Source: Alphaproteobacteria bacterium (GTDB lineage Bacteria; Pseudomonadota; Alphaproteobacteria; RF32; CAG-239). Taken from it: DNA of 64,000 bases. Below, piece by piece: positions 1-9,865 of this stretch. Under the pieces are notes generated by a model. That model was not told the DNA's origin. It made no database searches and saw only the letters and a list, made by a program, of their open reading frames with translations. The stretch's first letter is position 1; the number at the start of each line of letters is the position of its first letter. The DNA lies in assembly GCA_015062235.1 (NCBI GenBank), contig SUUZ01000002.1, positions 161,418 through 225,417 on the forward strand, in the 5' to 3' direction. The translations under genes were made by a program, and so were the position numbers.

Positions 1-344
1 ACAAGACTGTAATAAGCCACACCTTCTAATATAAAGGTGGCAATCAAAGCTTTGTTTTGGGGCAAAAAGGAACGTGCTATATTGTATATATATATCATAC
101 CACCAACAATAAATAATTGGCTTAAAACATATAGCGAACTAGGGCTGTTGGTTAGCTGATAAATCAAATTAGCAAAAAAGCCTGACATTGGAGGATGTTT
201 ATTTGTACCCCATTCGCCAATAAACCCCCAAACTAAAGCTTCGGCTGAATCCATTGGCAAATTTGGTCTTAAAATAATGGGAATAATTGACCAAATTAAA
301 AAATGACAAATAAGAAAAATACTAAGGTCTTTGTTGAGCTTCAT
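1..344 (-). CDS. GT39-type membrane glycosyltransferase, N-terminal part (cut by window edge)
   Basis: An ATG at 344 on the minus strand opens a frame that stays open to the window edge, giving about 114 residues. It begins MKLNKDLSIFLICHFLIWS, a membrane-anchor segment, followed by a loop with MDSAEALVWG and then WGTNKHPPMSGFF. An acidic D-x-x-E loop followed by K-H-P-P is typical of the first periplasmic loop of glycosyltransferase family 39 (ArnT/PMT-like) enzymes, which transfer sugars from polyprenyl-phosphate carriers. Further hydrophobic segments follow. Acceptor and sugar cannot be told. The C-terminal part lies outside the window. Confidence 0.7.
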   Translation of the reverse strand, partial: MKLNKDLSIFLICHFLIWSIIPIILRPNLPMDSAEALVWGFIGEWGTNKHPPMSGFFANLIYQLTNSPSSLYVLSQLFIVGGMIYIYNIARSFLPQNKALIATFILEGVAYYSL

Positions 345-400
345 GTTTATCTTCCTTTGAAATATACCGATATGATATAATTTTGTTAATTAAAAGCAAT

Positions 401-437
401 AAAAAAAGCGCCCTTTTCCGCTTTTGGAAAAGGACGC
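401..437 (-). terminator. Intrinsic terminator of the outer-membrane protein gene
   Basis: A 12-bp stem (408-419 with 426-437, one mismatch) is followed on the minus strand by a run of seven T (401-407). It lies about 20 bp past the stop codon of the minus-strand gene at 455. Confidence 0.85.
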
Positions 438-454
438 CCCTACTATTTGAAATT

Positions 455-1309
455 TTAGAACAATACTTTTGCTGCTAAACCAACAGTATAATTATAATCT
501 ACATCTTTGTAGTGTGTATCTGAATCAAAGTCGCCACCAAGGAAGTATTCACCATAAGCGCCAAGAGTTACATTATCTGTTACGTAATAGTCAACAGAAC
601 CTTGGAGGTAGAAAGCTTCGTTTCTGCCATCGCCTAAATCTCCTCCTGTTTTAACTTCTGCGCTCTTACCAAAGTCATAGCGAACACCAGCATCAACAGC
701 TGTTTTGTCCCAAACTTTGTGTGCACCAACAAACCAAGAATAAGCTTGTTCGTTGTTGTTAGAATCGATATCGCCTAGCACTTTGAATGATGTATATGGT
801 GTCATGCCACAATCTGTTTCATAGCCAACTTTGATTGTACCTTCAAGAGCTTTTGCCCAACGATTGTTGTCTTCTTTTTTATAATTTTGACCAAAGAAGC
901 TTTGTTCATCCATAGTTCTGTACATTACACCAACTTGAGTCAAAACTTTGCCAAAGTCGTGGTTATATCTTACACCAAAACCATAGTTAAAGTTGTGATC
1001 GTTATTCAACTGAAGTTTTTCTTTTTCATCATCAGTATGACTATCAAATGTGTTGCCGATGTAGCCAACCAAAGCGGTGTTTTCACCCACACCAACCATA
1101 AGTTCTTCAGAAGCATAAAATTCTTTGTATTTGCTCTTTTCTTTACCATCATCTAATTTTAGTCTAGAAGTTTGAACTTTGGTTTCAGAATAAACTTTGC
1201 CTTTTGTAGGTAATGCAAATGGATTAGTAAAGTCAGTAAAAGATTTAGCAGAAGCGCTAGAAGCTACCATAACAGCAGCAGTAGCAAGTAACATAGTTCT
1301 AAAATTCAT
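455..1309 (-). CDS. Outer-membrane beta-barrel protein (porin-like)
   Basis: The protein has 284 residues. The chosen ATG at 1309 has an AAGGAG site 7 nt upstream; the frame is open 12 codons further up but without a ribosome binding site. It starts with a signal peptide (MNFRTMLLATAAVMVASSASA, cleaved after ASA). The mature part shows alternating polar and aromatic strands (FNYGFGVRYNHDFG, FYLQGSVDYYVTDNVTLGAYGEYFLGG) and ends in ...GLAAKVLF, a C-terminal Phe typical of barrels inserted by the Bam complex. The size suggests 10-14 strands. Substrate specificity is unknown. It is a single-gene unit with its own terminator. Confidence 0.75.
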   Translation of the reverse strand: MNFRTMLLATAAVMVASSASAKSFTDFTNPFALPTKGKVYSETKVQTSRLKLDDGKEKSKYKEFYASEELMVGVGENTALVGYIGNTFDSHTDDEKEKLQLNNDHNFNYGFGVRYNHDFGKVLTQVGVMYRTMDEQSFFGQNYKKEDNNRWAKALEGTIKVGYETDCGMTPYTSFKVLGDIDSNNNEQAYSWFVGAHKVWDKTAVDAGVRYDFGKSAEVKTGGDLGDGRNEAFYLQGSVDYYVTDNVTLGAYGEYFLGGDFDSDTHYKDVDYNYTVGLAAKVLF

Positions 1310-1369
1310 AAAAAGTCTCCTTGTTTGTTTTGTTAAATTTAACATATAGTCGTTTCTGACTACGAGAAA

Positions 1370-1398
1370 ATCTTACTTAGCAAATTTTGAAAAGACAA
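1370..1398 (-). promoter_or_regulatory. Sigma-70-like promoter for the outer-membrane protein gene
   Basis: On the minus strand TTGTCT (1393-1398) and TAAGAT (1370-1375) are separated by 17 bp, about 60 bp upstream of the start codon at 1309. Assigned by consensus only. Confidence 0.45.
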
Positions 1399-1454
1399 AT
1401 AACAAAATATTTCAAAATGCTAATAAAGTATGTTTATATATATTAAATTAAGTC

Positions 1455-1482
1455 TTGAAAAAACATCATTTTAGTTTAAAAC
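1455..1482 (+). promoter_or_regulatory. Possible promoter of dut
   Basis: TTGAAA (1455-1460) and TAAAAC (1477-1482) with a 16-bp spacer lie just upstream of dut. The -10 match is mediocre. Confidence 0.3.
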
Positions 1483-1509
1483 TCTAAGGAAATAAAGGAG
1501 TATGTTCTG

Positions 1510-1956
1510 ATGAAAATGTGTGTTAAATATTTGAACAAAAAAATGCCAGCTTTAACAAGTAAAGATGGTGATAGTGGCTATGATATTAGAGCATCGATTG
1601 ATGATGTTTTGACTATTCCTGCTTTTGGAATTGCAACAATACCTGCTGGATTTTGCTTAGAAATTACAGACTATCCGCAAGACAATAATATGTCGGTAGA
1701 AATTCAGATACGTCCTCGTTCGGGCATGACTAAAAATGGTATTGTAGCACAACTAGGCACTGTTGATGTTTCTTATCGTGGCGAATTTAAGGTCAATGTT
1801 TTTAACTTTAACAACCACCCTGTTGAGATTGCACCATTTGATAGAATTGCTCAAATTGTAGTATGTCCAGTTTATAAACCAGAGGTTTTGACTGTTGATG
1901 ATTTGAGCGAAACCGAGCGTGGAGCTAATGGTTTTGGCTCTAGTGGCAAAAACTGA
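1510..1956 (+). CDS. dut: dUTP pyrophosphatase (dUTPase)
   Basis: The 148-residue enzyme hydrolyses dUTP to dUMP and pyrophosphate, which keeps uracil out of DNA and feeds dTMP synthesis. All five trimeric-dUTPase motifs can be read in order: DSGYDIRA (about 21-28), RPRSGM (about 68-73), GTVDVSYRGEFKV (about 83-95, with V where Ile is usual), RIAQIVVCP (about 112-120) and the C-terminal arm RGANGFGSSGKN. Length is normal for the family. An AAAGGAG site lies about 10 nt before the ATG. It stands alone between convergent or divergent neighbours. Confidence 0.95.
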   Translation: MKMCVKYLNKKMPALTSKDGDSGYDIRASIDDVLTIPAFGIATIPAGFCLEITDYPQDNNMSVEIQIRPRSGMTKNGIVAQLGTVDVSYRGEFKVNVFNFNNHPVEIAPFDRIAQIVVCPVYKPEVLTVDDLSETERGANGFGSSGKN

Positions 1957-2002
1957 TAAAATCAAAAATATTCTATAGAAATATTAAAGCAAGGGAGATG
2001 GC

Positions 2003-2100
2003 TGGACGTTTTCTTGGCGAAAACGAGGCGTGACATTATATTAAATTTTGAAGATCGCTAATCCTCGTCGTTCCTTCTCGGAGCGATGACGTTATTGGAG
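2003..2100. repeat. Dispersed hairpin-containing repeat, copy 1
   Basis: Positions 2050-2100 match 42327-42377 with only a few changes, and 2003-2040 resembles 61090-61127. The shared part contains a hairpin in which CGTC(G/A)T pairs with ATGACG around a GGAG-containing loop. It lies between the 3' ends of dut and the giant cysteine-rich gene. No protein-coding content is seen. REP-like elements look like this, but the family is not one I can name. Confidence 0.65.
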
Positions 2101-2120
2101 TGTTAGTACCAGCTCAATGC

Positions 2121-5100
2121 TTATTGTAGTTGACAACTTACTGTTTCACCACTAAAGCTACAAACATATTTACTTCCTTTTAGATATCCTCCACTTCCCG
2201 TTACACTGTTTGGAGGAAATGTATTAGCTATATGACCAAATCTGTCCATACAAATGGTATGAGAACATTGTGAATAACCGGTATAACCTTGGTATAAATT
2301 ACACTTGTCTAAAGTCCCATCACTTTGTCCTTGATAACCACCAGATGTCCTACATTTGCACTTTGACCAATCATATTTATAGGTGTTTTTGCCACGTTGG
2401 CGACAAGATGAACCTGTTGTATCAATACTATTTCCACAACTTTTAGAACTTCCACCTATCCACCAAGGCCCTGAAGAATTATTAATCCAACCAAAATTGA
2501 AACATAATGGCGCCTCTAAAGTTACACCATAAGCAAGGCTGTTTTGTAGTTGAGAAATCTGCTCTCTCTCTGTACAAGCTACATCTCTATTGAAATTGGA
2601 AGCACAGTCACAGCCACTATAGATTGTTACATCATCAAGCCAAGATCCTGCTAGAACATGACTATCGCCAGATACTTCATATTGATTACTTAAAGAGGTA
2701 CATTCTTCTTCAGTAAACCATTCAGACCCTGAGCTAGCAACCTCATCAACAATACATTTGTAATAAGCTTTTCTGTCTGATGCTACATAAATATGGGCAT
2801 TATTAGTATGACCGCATAAACTTTTTATCTTATTCTTTATTGGTGTATCATTACGAGCCTTACTTAAGAAATCGTTATTATCAGTATAGGTTGTGTCAGA
2901 CAACTTATTATAACCTTCTAATATATCATTACATAAATTATAGTTAGGATAATCTGTTTCTGTTCCGTTACTACTTTTTTCTCGACACATTGTAGGAGAA
3001 GAAAGAGCATAATTTGAATTACCTAAACCACAATATGCATCTATATCTGCTGAAGTTAAATCGCCATCTGACATTGCAGTCTTAAGAGCTGCACCTTTAG
3101 GATTGTTGAGATAGCTTTTATCAAATAGTGTAGAACTACAAACACATCTTTCATACGTTAGGGTGGAGCCATCACCTTTATCGCAATATTCTACCCCTGT
3201 TTGATCATATCCGTCATCAGCACTACATTCCAAACTATAACTGTTCTCACATGAACAAGCTTCATACGAATATGTATCTTTAGAATTGCCTGTACTATCA
3301 ACAACTTTATTTACACATATATCATCTGGATTTAAGGCTCCTTTAACACCTTGATTTAGTCCATATGGTGTACAAGATTTACTATATATAGTCTTATCAC
3401 AAATACATTGGTTATATAGACCATCGCAGGCAATTAGTGATGATTGATCATATCCTATATCATCGCATGACTGATTGTATTCGGTTTTGCAGCGACATTG
3501 TCCATAATAAGTTCCAGCTGGCTTAGTTACAGTCGAACTGTTACCTTCTTCATCATAAGTTGTTGTAGAAACTGTTCCTCGAACACTACATGTTCCTGAT
3601 TGTAAATCAACAACCTTACCTTCTGATGATTTGCAATCATCTGCCATTACCGTATATTTATTATTACAATCACATCCTTTATAAAATTTGGTACCATTGA
3701 TAAGACAATAATCTTCGTTATATCCTGCAGGAACTACTTCTCCATTAGCTGAATTGCCGCAAGTGTAAGCATATTCTTCTTTACATTCGCAAGATGAATA
3801 GTATTTGACCTTTTTAGTTTGGGTTTCTTTTTTAGTTGTTGTACTTGTTGTTCCGTCTTCATTTTCAATAATCTCATTCACATCTACTTCAACTTCTTCC
3901 TCAATTTCACAATAGTTAGATGATTTGGGTGCTACGATACCTTTGTTATTATCTTCGGCCTCACAAGTATATTTATATTTTGAACGGTCGCATTCGCAAG
4001 ATGAATAAACCGTTGGGCCATACGAACCAGATTGAAGTAATGGAACACATTTTTTACCCTTGGTTGCATTACCATTTGAACATTCAACATAGCTTTTTGG
4101 ACACGGACATTCTTTATAAAGCTTGTTACCTTGATCATCAACACAAGATTCTCCAAGAGCTGATTGGTCATAGCCTGTACAAGAGAACCTAAAACCATTG
4201 GTTAAACAGTTGCCCGAATCTTTACAAACAGCATATTTAATGACATCAACTGTTATCTCTGTACCTGTCGCATCTGTTGAGCTTGTACTAGATGTACAGC
4301 TTCCACCATCTCCTGTTTGGGCGGGAGTACAAACTTTATAAGTTAGCTCTTGATATGGCGAACAAGTTGGCGCGCCAGAATTGCATTCTTCGTAATAAAT
4401 AGTTTCTTTGCCACTAGCATCTTTTGAGGTACATTGCTCGCCACTACCGCTACCACAAGCTTTCCAGTTGGTTGGACAACGACACATATATTTAACAACT
4501 TCTTTGCCTGTCAATTCATCTTTAGCTGTACAAGGAGAATAGCTTTCTTGATTGGTATCGCAAGCAGTTACGTGACCATCGGTACATTCATTATCTTTAG
4601 GATTTACGCAATCTTTATAGTATTTAACCCCGTCTAACTCGCAATAGTTGCCAACACCTACTTCGCCCTCGCCACAAACTTTGTCATAACCATTAGCACA
4701 GACACAGCTTTCAAAATAAGTTATATCATCTCTGGTACAAGGATTAACGCCAATTTGCAATGGACCTGTACAAGTTTCACTAGCTAGTGAAGTACAACCG
4801 TCTTGAGAAGTACAACTCTTATAATAAGAAACACCTTTTAGATTACAAGGTTCGCCCTCGCCGACTTGTCCAGCTGCGCAAACTTTATAATCACTTGGAC
4901 AGGTACAAGCCTTGTATCCTCCGATATTACCTTCGTTATCTTGGCAACTTTGACCAACAGGAATCAATGGTGCTTCGCACATTTCGGTATATTCCCAAGT
5001 GCATTCAACAACCTCGCATTGATAATATTTTTGACCACAGCCATTGTCTTTCCAAACTCCTGTTGGTTTTTTGCCCCCTGGACAACCGTAATAGTTGTCT

Positions 5101-8100
5101 GTCCAGTTGTCAGGCAATTTGTCTGGAACACATTCGCAAGCTGTATATTTGCCATTGCAGGCTGTGCCAACACCTTTGTAGCGACCACTACCGTCTTCAT
5201 CACAAATTTCGGTATAGTCGGCCGAACATTCGCAATATGGATAGAATGGTATTTGTTCGCCAACACTATAACCTTCCCCACTTAGATCAAACTCATTGAT
5301 AAAATCTTGAGTAATATATTGCTGGCAAGGATTGCCCGAAAGCATACCACCGCAATTAAACTTGTGGTGTTGATAGGCACTAGTACAATTACATTCACTC
5401 CAATATTTTTTACCATTTAGGATAATGTAGTTACCAGTTAAATCATGACGTACACCGCAATTGGCTGTGGTATAGATAAATTCTTTGGGGTTATAATAGC
5501 AGTTATAAGCACGTTTATAGCCCTGTTCTTTACCATATTCACAAAGCTGAGATTTTGCTCCAGGACCAAATTTAGAAGTACATTCGCTTTCGGTTTGGGT
5601 AACTGCAGCTATAGTATAGTCGCCATCTGCACTACCAACAATTTCTTCGCCACAAACGCCAAAGTTCTTCTGAACCTTACATTGACCTGATTTATAATGT
5701 GGACGGCTTGAGGCATTAAGGTTTGCACCATTTTCACCGACCAAACAATAATCACCATTGCTTGGGTCTGGCTCATAAGGATAGTCGCAAGGGTCGGTAT
5801 AAACTTTTGAATCACATTTTACTTCCCAAGCGGGCTGACCTGCGTCATTGGTACATTTTTTGATTGTTACTTTAGGACCAAAAATAGCAGATATACTGCC
5901 TGTATCAGGAAATGTATTGGGGTCTAAAATAACTGTATCGCTACTTGGTAGGGCACAAGCAGCTTCGGTACACCCACTATAATAGGTTTTGCCATTTACT
6001 TTGCAAACTAAAGCGTTTGGAACAGGCATTAAATTTTCAGAAGCAGGACATTCTTCAAAATTATCTGGACAATAACAAGGATACATTAATGTATTATTTA
6101 ATGAACAATACGCTTGATTAGCTAAGCCTAAAACAGCACCATTACCCAGAGTATTAGAACACATTATTTGGGTTGGAGTTTGGTTGTCGGCTGAAAGATA
6201 GGTATAAGCACCTGAAATAGCAACTTCATCAAGTATAGATGTACATTTAGCAATGCATTGAGCATATTTTATATCACTAGCACCGTCAAGATCACATGCT
6301 GTACCACTAGGTTCGGCCAAAAATGTATATGATGAAATATCTTGTGTATTACAACTATTATTAGTGTCATATTGAGCGTAATAGCTTATAGGACAACGAC
6401 AAGTAACTCTTTCTGTACCTTTGCTGTCTTTACAACTATAGTCATATTCACCACCGACATAACTGCAATCGCTTTCAGAATAATATAATGGTCTGTCAGC
6501 TGGACAAAAACGAACATAAGAAGCATATTTAGTCAAATTTTTTATTGGAGCTCCAGTTGTTTCATTAACAACTATATCCCATGTACAAGATGTACCCTGT
6601 CCAGTGTAATTTACTTTGCAATCATTTTCGGATATACCTTCGTCTTCATAATGAAGAGCACACCAATCTTCTATCGTAACAAAGTTTTTAGGGCATGAAC
6701 AAATAAATTGTTCTTTGCGTTCATACATTTCAGTACACATTTGTGGTTCGTCCATTCCTCCTCGTACCGATGTAGCATAGCCATCAATATAGTCACAACC
6801 ATTAATAGTTGATGCAGAATTTATAGCAAAATCCGTACCGCAAGTAATGTTGCAATTTGCATATTTTGTAATGGTAGTACCTGAGTTATTACGATCATAT
6901 TCACATTTTGGACCACCTGGAGTTTGATATGTTTCAGCACATTCGTTTGTGTAGCTATCTGGACAACGACAAACATGTTTGAATTTGCTAAAATTATATA
7001 TTAAATCGCCTGTTTCTTTATAATAACACAGATTAGCAACAGGTAAAGAATTACTATCACCTTCTATTTGGCAACCTTCAACATATTCTTTAACATTCAT
7101 TGCTGGAGCAGCATCACAATTTAGACCATAGTCGACATATTTGCTTTCTTCTCCAACGATACAAGGATTTCCTAAACCAACAAAATGTTGATTGCAATTA
7201 TATCCACTTATTAATTTGGATTCATTATTTGGATCACTACACCACTCTTCTTTAGTCTTATATTCTGGGGAGCAAGTGAGACCAGATCCTAGAACTTTGC
7301 CTTGTGAGTACTGAACAGGATTATCTGCAGTGGCTTCTGGCGTTGGATGAGTATAGCAAAGTGTTCCTGATAAAGTAGTATTATCAATACATTCTTGATA
7401 TTCAGGAGTACCTTCACTATAAGATTCTTTGCACCAATCTTCTTTGGTTTTATAATCATCTGGACAATCACAATAATAGTAATCTACCTTTGGTTCTCCA
7501 CCTCCATAGTATGGTGTATTGGCAGAATCTCCATAATAGTGGCAAGATCCTAATTCAATGTCATCATTTCCGTTAACTTGAGTGCATATAGCGGCTTGGC
7601 GTGTTTGATGATCTTCAAAACCTGCGCAATATAGAGTAACTGAAACTTTATTAGCTAATTCATGTTCGTTCTTATAACAGTCCGCTGTACTGATAGGATA
7701 TTCAGAACTTGAACTTACATAAGAATAAATATAAGAAACTCCGTCAATATAGTGAACACCTCGTGTGTCGCCATTTGAACACATTTCTGACTTAAGACGA
7801 CAATATTGATATTCTGTTGGTGCTTGTTGAACTTGAGGTTCTTCAGGATCGTCTGCTGCTCTAGTTGGACTAGCTGTTAGAGGTAATCTACATTCTAAAC
7901 CGCCTGCAACTATTTTTGCTGTATCTCCATTAGCAAGTTCTGCGGCACACTCGGCTTCGGTTTTATAACTATCAGGACACTTACATTGATATTGTGTTGT
8001 TGTGGTGTCAGAGGTAAGCTCTTCGTAATAAGTACAACTACTGGCGTTTTCGGCTCCCAAAGTTGCACATGTTTCCCCTTCGGAAAGATTTGTCGCAACA

Positions 8101-9278
8101 AAATCTTTACAACCAAACTTGAGATATTTTAATGTACCACCGTTATCACAAGCTGTATAATCATCTAATGAACTGTCAGAAATATCTGTAAGTTTATAGC
8201 CTTCAGCAACTTTTTCATTAAACAAATCTTGGCAAGCTTGGTAAGCTTCTGTACAAGCATAGCCCAAACAATAAACCTCCCCACAATCAACATAACAAGC
8301 TGTTCTTGGCTGGTCACCACCAGCTCCACAATCTGACTGACTAGTTACTGTATATTCGTCAGGACACTGTGTAAATGAGCTTTCTGACACTACTTTGCAA
8401 TAAGTTAGACTTACATCATCATTGTTTGTACATGTTTGTTGTGAAGTTACTGTTGGTATACAAGCAACTTCGTCATTTGTTATTTTTGCAATATAATCTG
8501 TATTGGTAACACCCTTATAAGTACACCAATCTGGACTATTTGGAATATAGTATCTTCTTGTACTATCCCCGTCTCTATATCCTTCACAATACGAATTAGA
8601 AGTTAGATTATACATACCATCAAAACTATCTGTCGTATATGGCAATATATCTTCACTAGCACATTCAACGAAAAGTGTTTGCTCGTTATTATAACAATAT
8701 GTTTTTGTTACACTGTATCTACTGTTTTGAGCAACACTATTACCTAATTCTGTAGGTGATGATGAATATGGCCAATCGTTTGTTTCGCAGTAAAGAGGTA
8801 CGTTTTCTGGATCACTTGCTAGATAACAATATGCTGTTGGAGTGCCTCTTTCTGGGGTATTATCACCACCCTCAGCGACTATACTATGATCATGTCTATA
8901 ACCACAACACCAACCGATATTATTGTTGTCCCAATCGCTTCTATCGTCTGTATATGCTGTAGTATAAGGTAAAACTGAATTACCTGCACAAGCTGAAAAT
9001 TGAAATTCGTACTCACCATTACAATATGTTTCTTGCGTCAGATAACTGGTGTCACTTGCTGTACTTTCTAAAGAAGTAGCATCTACACTATGTGGCCAGT
9101 CATCTGTAGAACATGGAGTTTGTTCAGCTCTTGTTCCGCCATCTGCAGCAGCTGAACGGGTAGACATCAATGATACACCACTATATTCATTAAGTGGTGT
9201 AACCGCAGCAAAAGCACTTGAAAAGTCAAGCCCTAAAGCAATTAAGACGACAACAAAAACCTTGAGTAGACGCAACAT
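2121..9278 (-). CDS. Giant secreted cysteine-rich modular protein (2385 aa)
   Basis: An N-terminal signal peptide (MLRLLKVFVVVLIALGLDF..., cleavage after SSAFA) is followed by about 2360 residues with roughly 200 cysteines by hand estimate. The body is built of modules of about 35-60 residues joined by C-x-C pairs. Typical unit starts are CKCPDSYKTEAEC, CDCPDDYKTKEDWC, CTCPSDYKVC, CVCANGYDKVC, CRCPTNWKAC, CPCPKSYVEC and CECKEEYAYTC, each followed by G-x-x-C and an aromatic YY-x-x-C. Spacing tightens toward the C-terminal half. No catalytic motif, membrane anchor or beta-barrel is visible. The module resembles the N-terminal units of the two small proteins at 41125 and 60014, so all belong to one exported, disulphide-rich surface family. 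Adhesion or structural surface coating is an inference; I recognise no named domain. The start codon has only a weak ribosome binding site. Confidence 0.8.
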   Translation of the reverse strand: MLRLLKVFVVVLIALGLDFSSAFAAVTPLNEYSGVSLMSTRSAAADGGTRAEQTPCSTDDWPHSVDATSLESTASDTSYLTQETYCNGEYEFQFSACAGNSVLPYTTAYTDDRSDWDNNNIGWCCGYRHDHSIVAEGGDNTPERGTPTAYCYLASDPENVPLYCETNDWPYSSSPTELGNSVAQNSRYSVTKTYCYNNEQTLFVECASEDILPYTTDSFDGMYNLTSNSYCEGYRDGDSTRRYYIPNSPDWCTYKGVTNTDYIAKITNDEVACIPTVTSQQTCTNNDDVSLTYCKVVSESSFTQCPDEYTVTSQSDCGAGGDQPRTACYVDCGEVYCLGYACTEAYQACQDLFNEKVAEGYKLTDISDSSLDDYTACDNGGTLKYLKFGCKDFVATNLSEGETCATLGAENASSCTYYEELTSDTTTTQYQCKCPDSYKTEAECAAELANGDTAKIVAGGLECRLPLTASPTRAADDPEEPQVQQAPTEYQYCRLKSEMCSNGDTRGVHYIDGVSYIYSYVSSSSEYPISTADCYKNEHELANKVSVTLYCAGFEDHQTRQAAICTQVNGNDDIELGSCHYYGDSANTPYYGGGEPKVDYYYCDCPDDYKTKEDWCKESYSEGTPEYQECIDNTTLSGTLCYTHPTPEATADNPVQYSQGKVLGSGLTCSPEYKTKEEWCSDPNNESKLISGYNCNQHFVGLGNPCIVGEESKYVDYGLNCDAAPAMNVKEYVEGCQIEGDSNSLPVANLCYYKETGDLIYNFSKFKHVCRCPDSYTNECAETYQTPGGPKCEYDRNNSGTTITKYANCNITCGTDFAINSASTINGCDYIDGYATSVRGGMDEPQMCTEMYERKEQFICSCPKNFVTIEDWCALHYEDEGISENDCKVNYTGQGTSCTWDIVVNETTGAPIKNLTKYASYVRFCPADRPLYYSESDCSYVGGEYDYSCKDSKGTERVTCRCPISYYAQYDTNNSCNTQDISSYTFLAEPSGTACDLDGASDIKYAQCIAKCTSILDEVAISGAYTYLSADNQTPTQIMCSNTLGNGAVLGLANQAYCSLNNTLMYPCYCPDNFEECPASENLMPVPNALVCKVNGKTYYSGCTEAACALPSSDTVILDPNTFPDTGSISAIFGPKVTIKKCTNDAGQPAWEVKCDSKVYTDPCDYPYEPDPSNGDYCLVGENGANLNASSRPHYKSGQCKVQKNFGVCGEEIVGSADGDYTIAAVTQTESECTSKFGPGAKSQLCEYGKEQGYKRAYNCYYNPKEFIYTTANCGVRHDLTGNYIILNGKKYWSECNCTSAYQHHKFNCGGMLSGNPCQQYITQDFINEFDLSGEGYSVGEQIPFYPYCECSADYTEICDEDGSGRYKGVGTACNGKYTACECVPDKLPDNWTDNYYGCPGGKKPTGVWKDNGCGQKYYQCEVVECTWEYTEMCEAPLIPVGQSCQDNEGNIGGYKACTCPSDYKVCAAGQVGEGEPCNLKGVSYYKSCTSQDGCTSLASETCTGPLQIGVNPCTRDDITYFESCVCANGYDKVCGEGEVGVGNYCELDGVKYYKDCVNPKDNECTDGHVTACDTNQESYSPCTAKDELTGKEVVKYMCRCPTNWKACGSGSGEQCTSKDASGKETIYYEECNSGAPTCSPYQELTYKVCTPAQTGDGGSCTSSTSSTDATGTEITVDVIKYAVCKDSGNCLTNGFRFSCTGYDQSALGESCVDDQGNKLYKECPCPKSYVECSNGNATKGKKCVPLLQSGSYGPTVYSSCECDRSKYKYTCEAEDNNKGIVAPKSSNYCEIEEEVEVDVNEIIENEDGTTSTTTKKETQTKKVKYYSSCECKEEYAYTCGNSANGEVVPAGYNEDYCLINGTKFYKGCDCNNKYTVMADDCKSSEGKVVDLQSGTCSVRGTVSTTTYDEEGNSSTVTKPAGTYYGQCRCKTEYNQSCDDIGYDQSSLIACDGLYNQCICDKTIYSKSCTPYGLNQGVKGALNPDDICVNKVVDSTGNSKDTYSYEACSCENSYSLECSADDGYDQTGVEYCDKGDGSTLTYERCVCSSTLFDKSYLNNPKGAALKTAMSDGDLTSADIDAYCGLGNSNYALSSPTMCREKSSNGTETDYPNYNLCNDILEGYNKLSDTTYTDNNDFLSKARNDTPIKNKIKSLCGHTNNAHIYVASDRKAYYKCIVDEVASSGSEWFTEEECTSLSNQYEVSGDSHVLAGSWLDDVTIYSGCDCASNFNRDVACTEREQISQLQNSLAYGVTLEAPLCFNFGWINNSSGPWWIGGSSKSCGNSIDTTGSSCRQRGKNTYKYDWSKCKCRTSGGYQGQSDGTLDKCNLYQGYTGYSQCSHTICMDRFGHIANTFPPNSVTGSGGYLKGSKYVCSFSGETVSCQLQ

Positions 9279-9320
9279 TTTGATACACGTATCCCTATAT
9301 TTTAAAATGCATTTTGCTAT

Positions 9321-9349
9321 AAAATAATAGTTAACACGCGCTTTTGCAA
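9321..9349 (-). promoter_or_regulatory. Promoter of the giant cysteine-rich gene
   Basis: On the minus strand TTGCAA (9344-9349) and TATTTT (9321-9326) with a 17-bp spacer lie about 45 bp before the start codon. No inverted repeat like those at 42036 and 60795 is present, so this locus looks constitutively oriented. Confidence 0.45.
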
Positions 9350-9406
9350 CACATTTTTACTATTTATTAACTTTTAGATTGGCAAAGAAAAATATTGAGA
9401 TATAAC

Positions 9407-9850
9407 TTATTCAAAAACTGGTTTAAAGTATTTAGAGGCAAAGGTGTGCTTTTCCTCATTATTAATTGCTGTAATCAGCGGATTTTTCAAAATATTAATG
9501 AGTTCTACTTTACAAAAAATACTCCGAGCATCTGCACCATCAACAAAAGCTGTTATCTCCCCACTGGCTTTTTCTATCATTCGCTTTGAAGCTATTTCCC
9601 ATACTAAAGATATCTCGTCTTCTGTTAGTCCGTTGTTTTTTTCATTTAACCCTATTTCTAACAATTTGGAACCACAAGCGGTATTTTCAATTGTCATTGT
9701 TGCTTTATGTTCTTTAACAAATTGAAATGCCTTTTCTCTATTTTCTTTAGAAGGTAAAAAGCTAACACTATACAATACTAGTCCATTTACAGGGGTTGAC
9801 ACATCATAACTACTAGCTATTTCTATAGCCTTGTTCAAAAAATTATTCAT
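9407..9850 (-). CDS. Hypothetical protein after malQ
   Basis: The 147-residue protein has no signal peptide and no membrane segment. It starts only 15 bp after the malQ stop, so it is probably the last gene of the glycogen operon. It is mixed alpha/beta by appearance: N-terminal helix MNNFLNKAIEIASSYDV, a strand NGLVLYSVSFLP, later an acidic stretch LTEDEISLVWEIASKRMIEKASGEI. I recognise no family or active-site motif. The reading frame is clearly coding in codon use, and the coupling suggests a role linked to glycogen metabolism, but nothing in the sequence proves it. Confidence 0.6.
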   Translation of the reverse strand: MNNFLNKAIEIASSYDVSTPVNGLVLYSVSFLPSKENREKAFQFVKEHKATMTIENTACGSKLLEIGLNEKNNGLTEDEISLVWEIASKRMIEKASGEITAFVDGADARSIFCKVELINILKNPLITAINNEEKHTFASKYFKPVFE

Positions 9851-9865
9851 ACCCTATCGCCTTAT

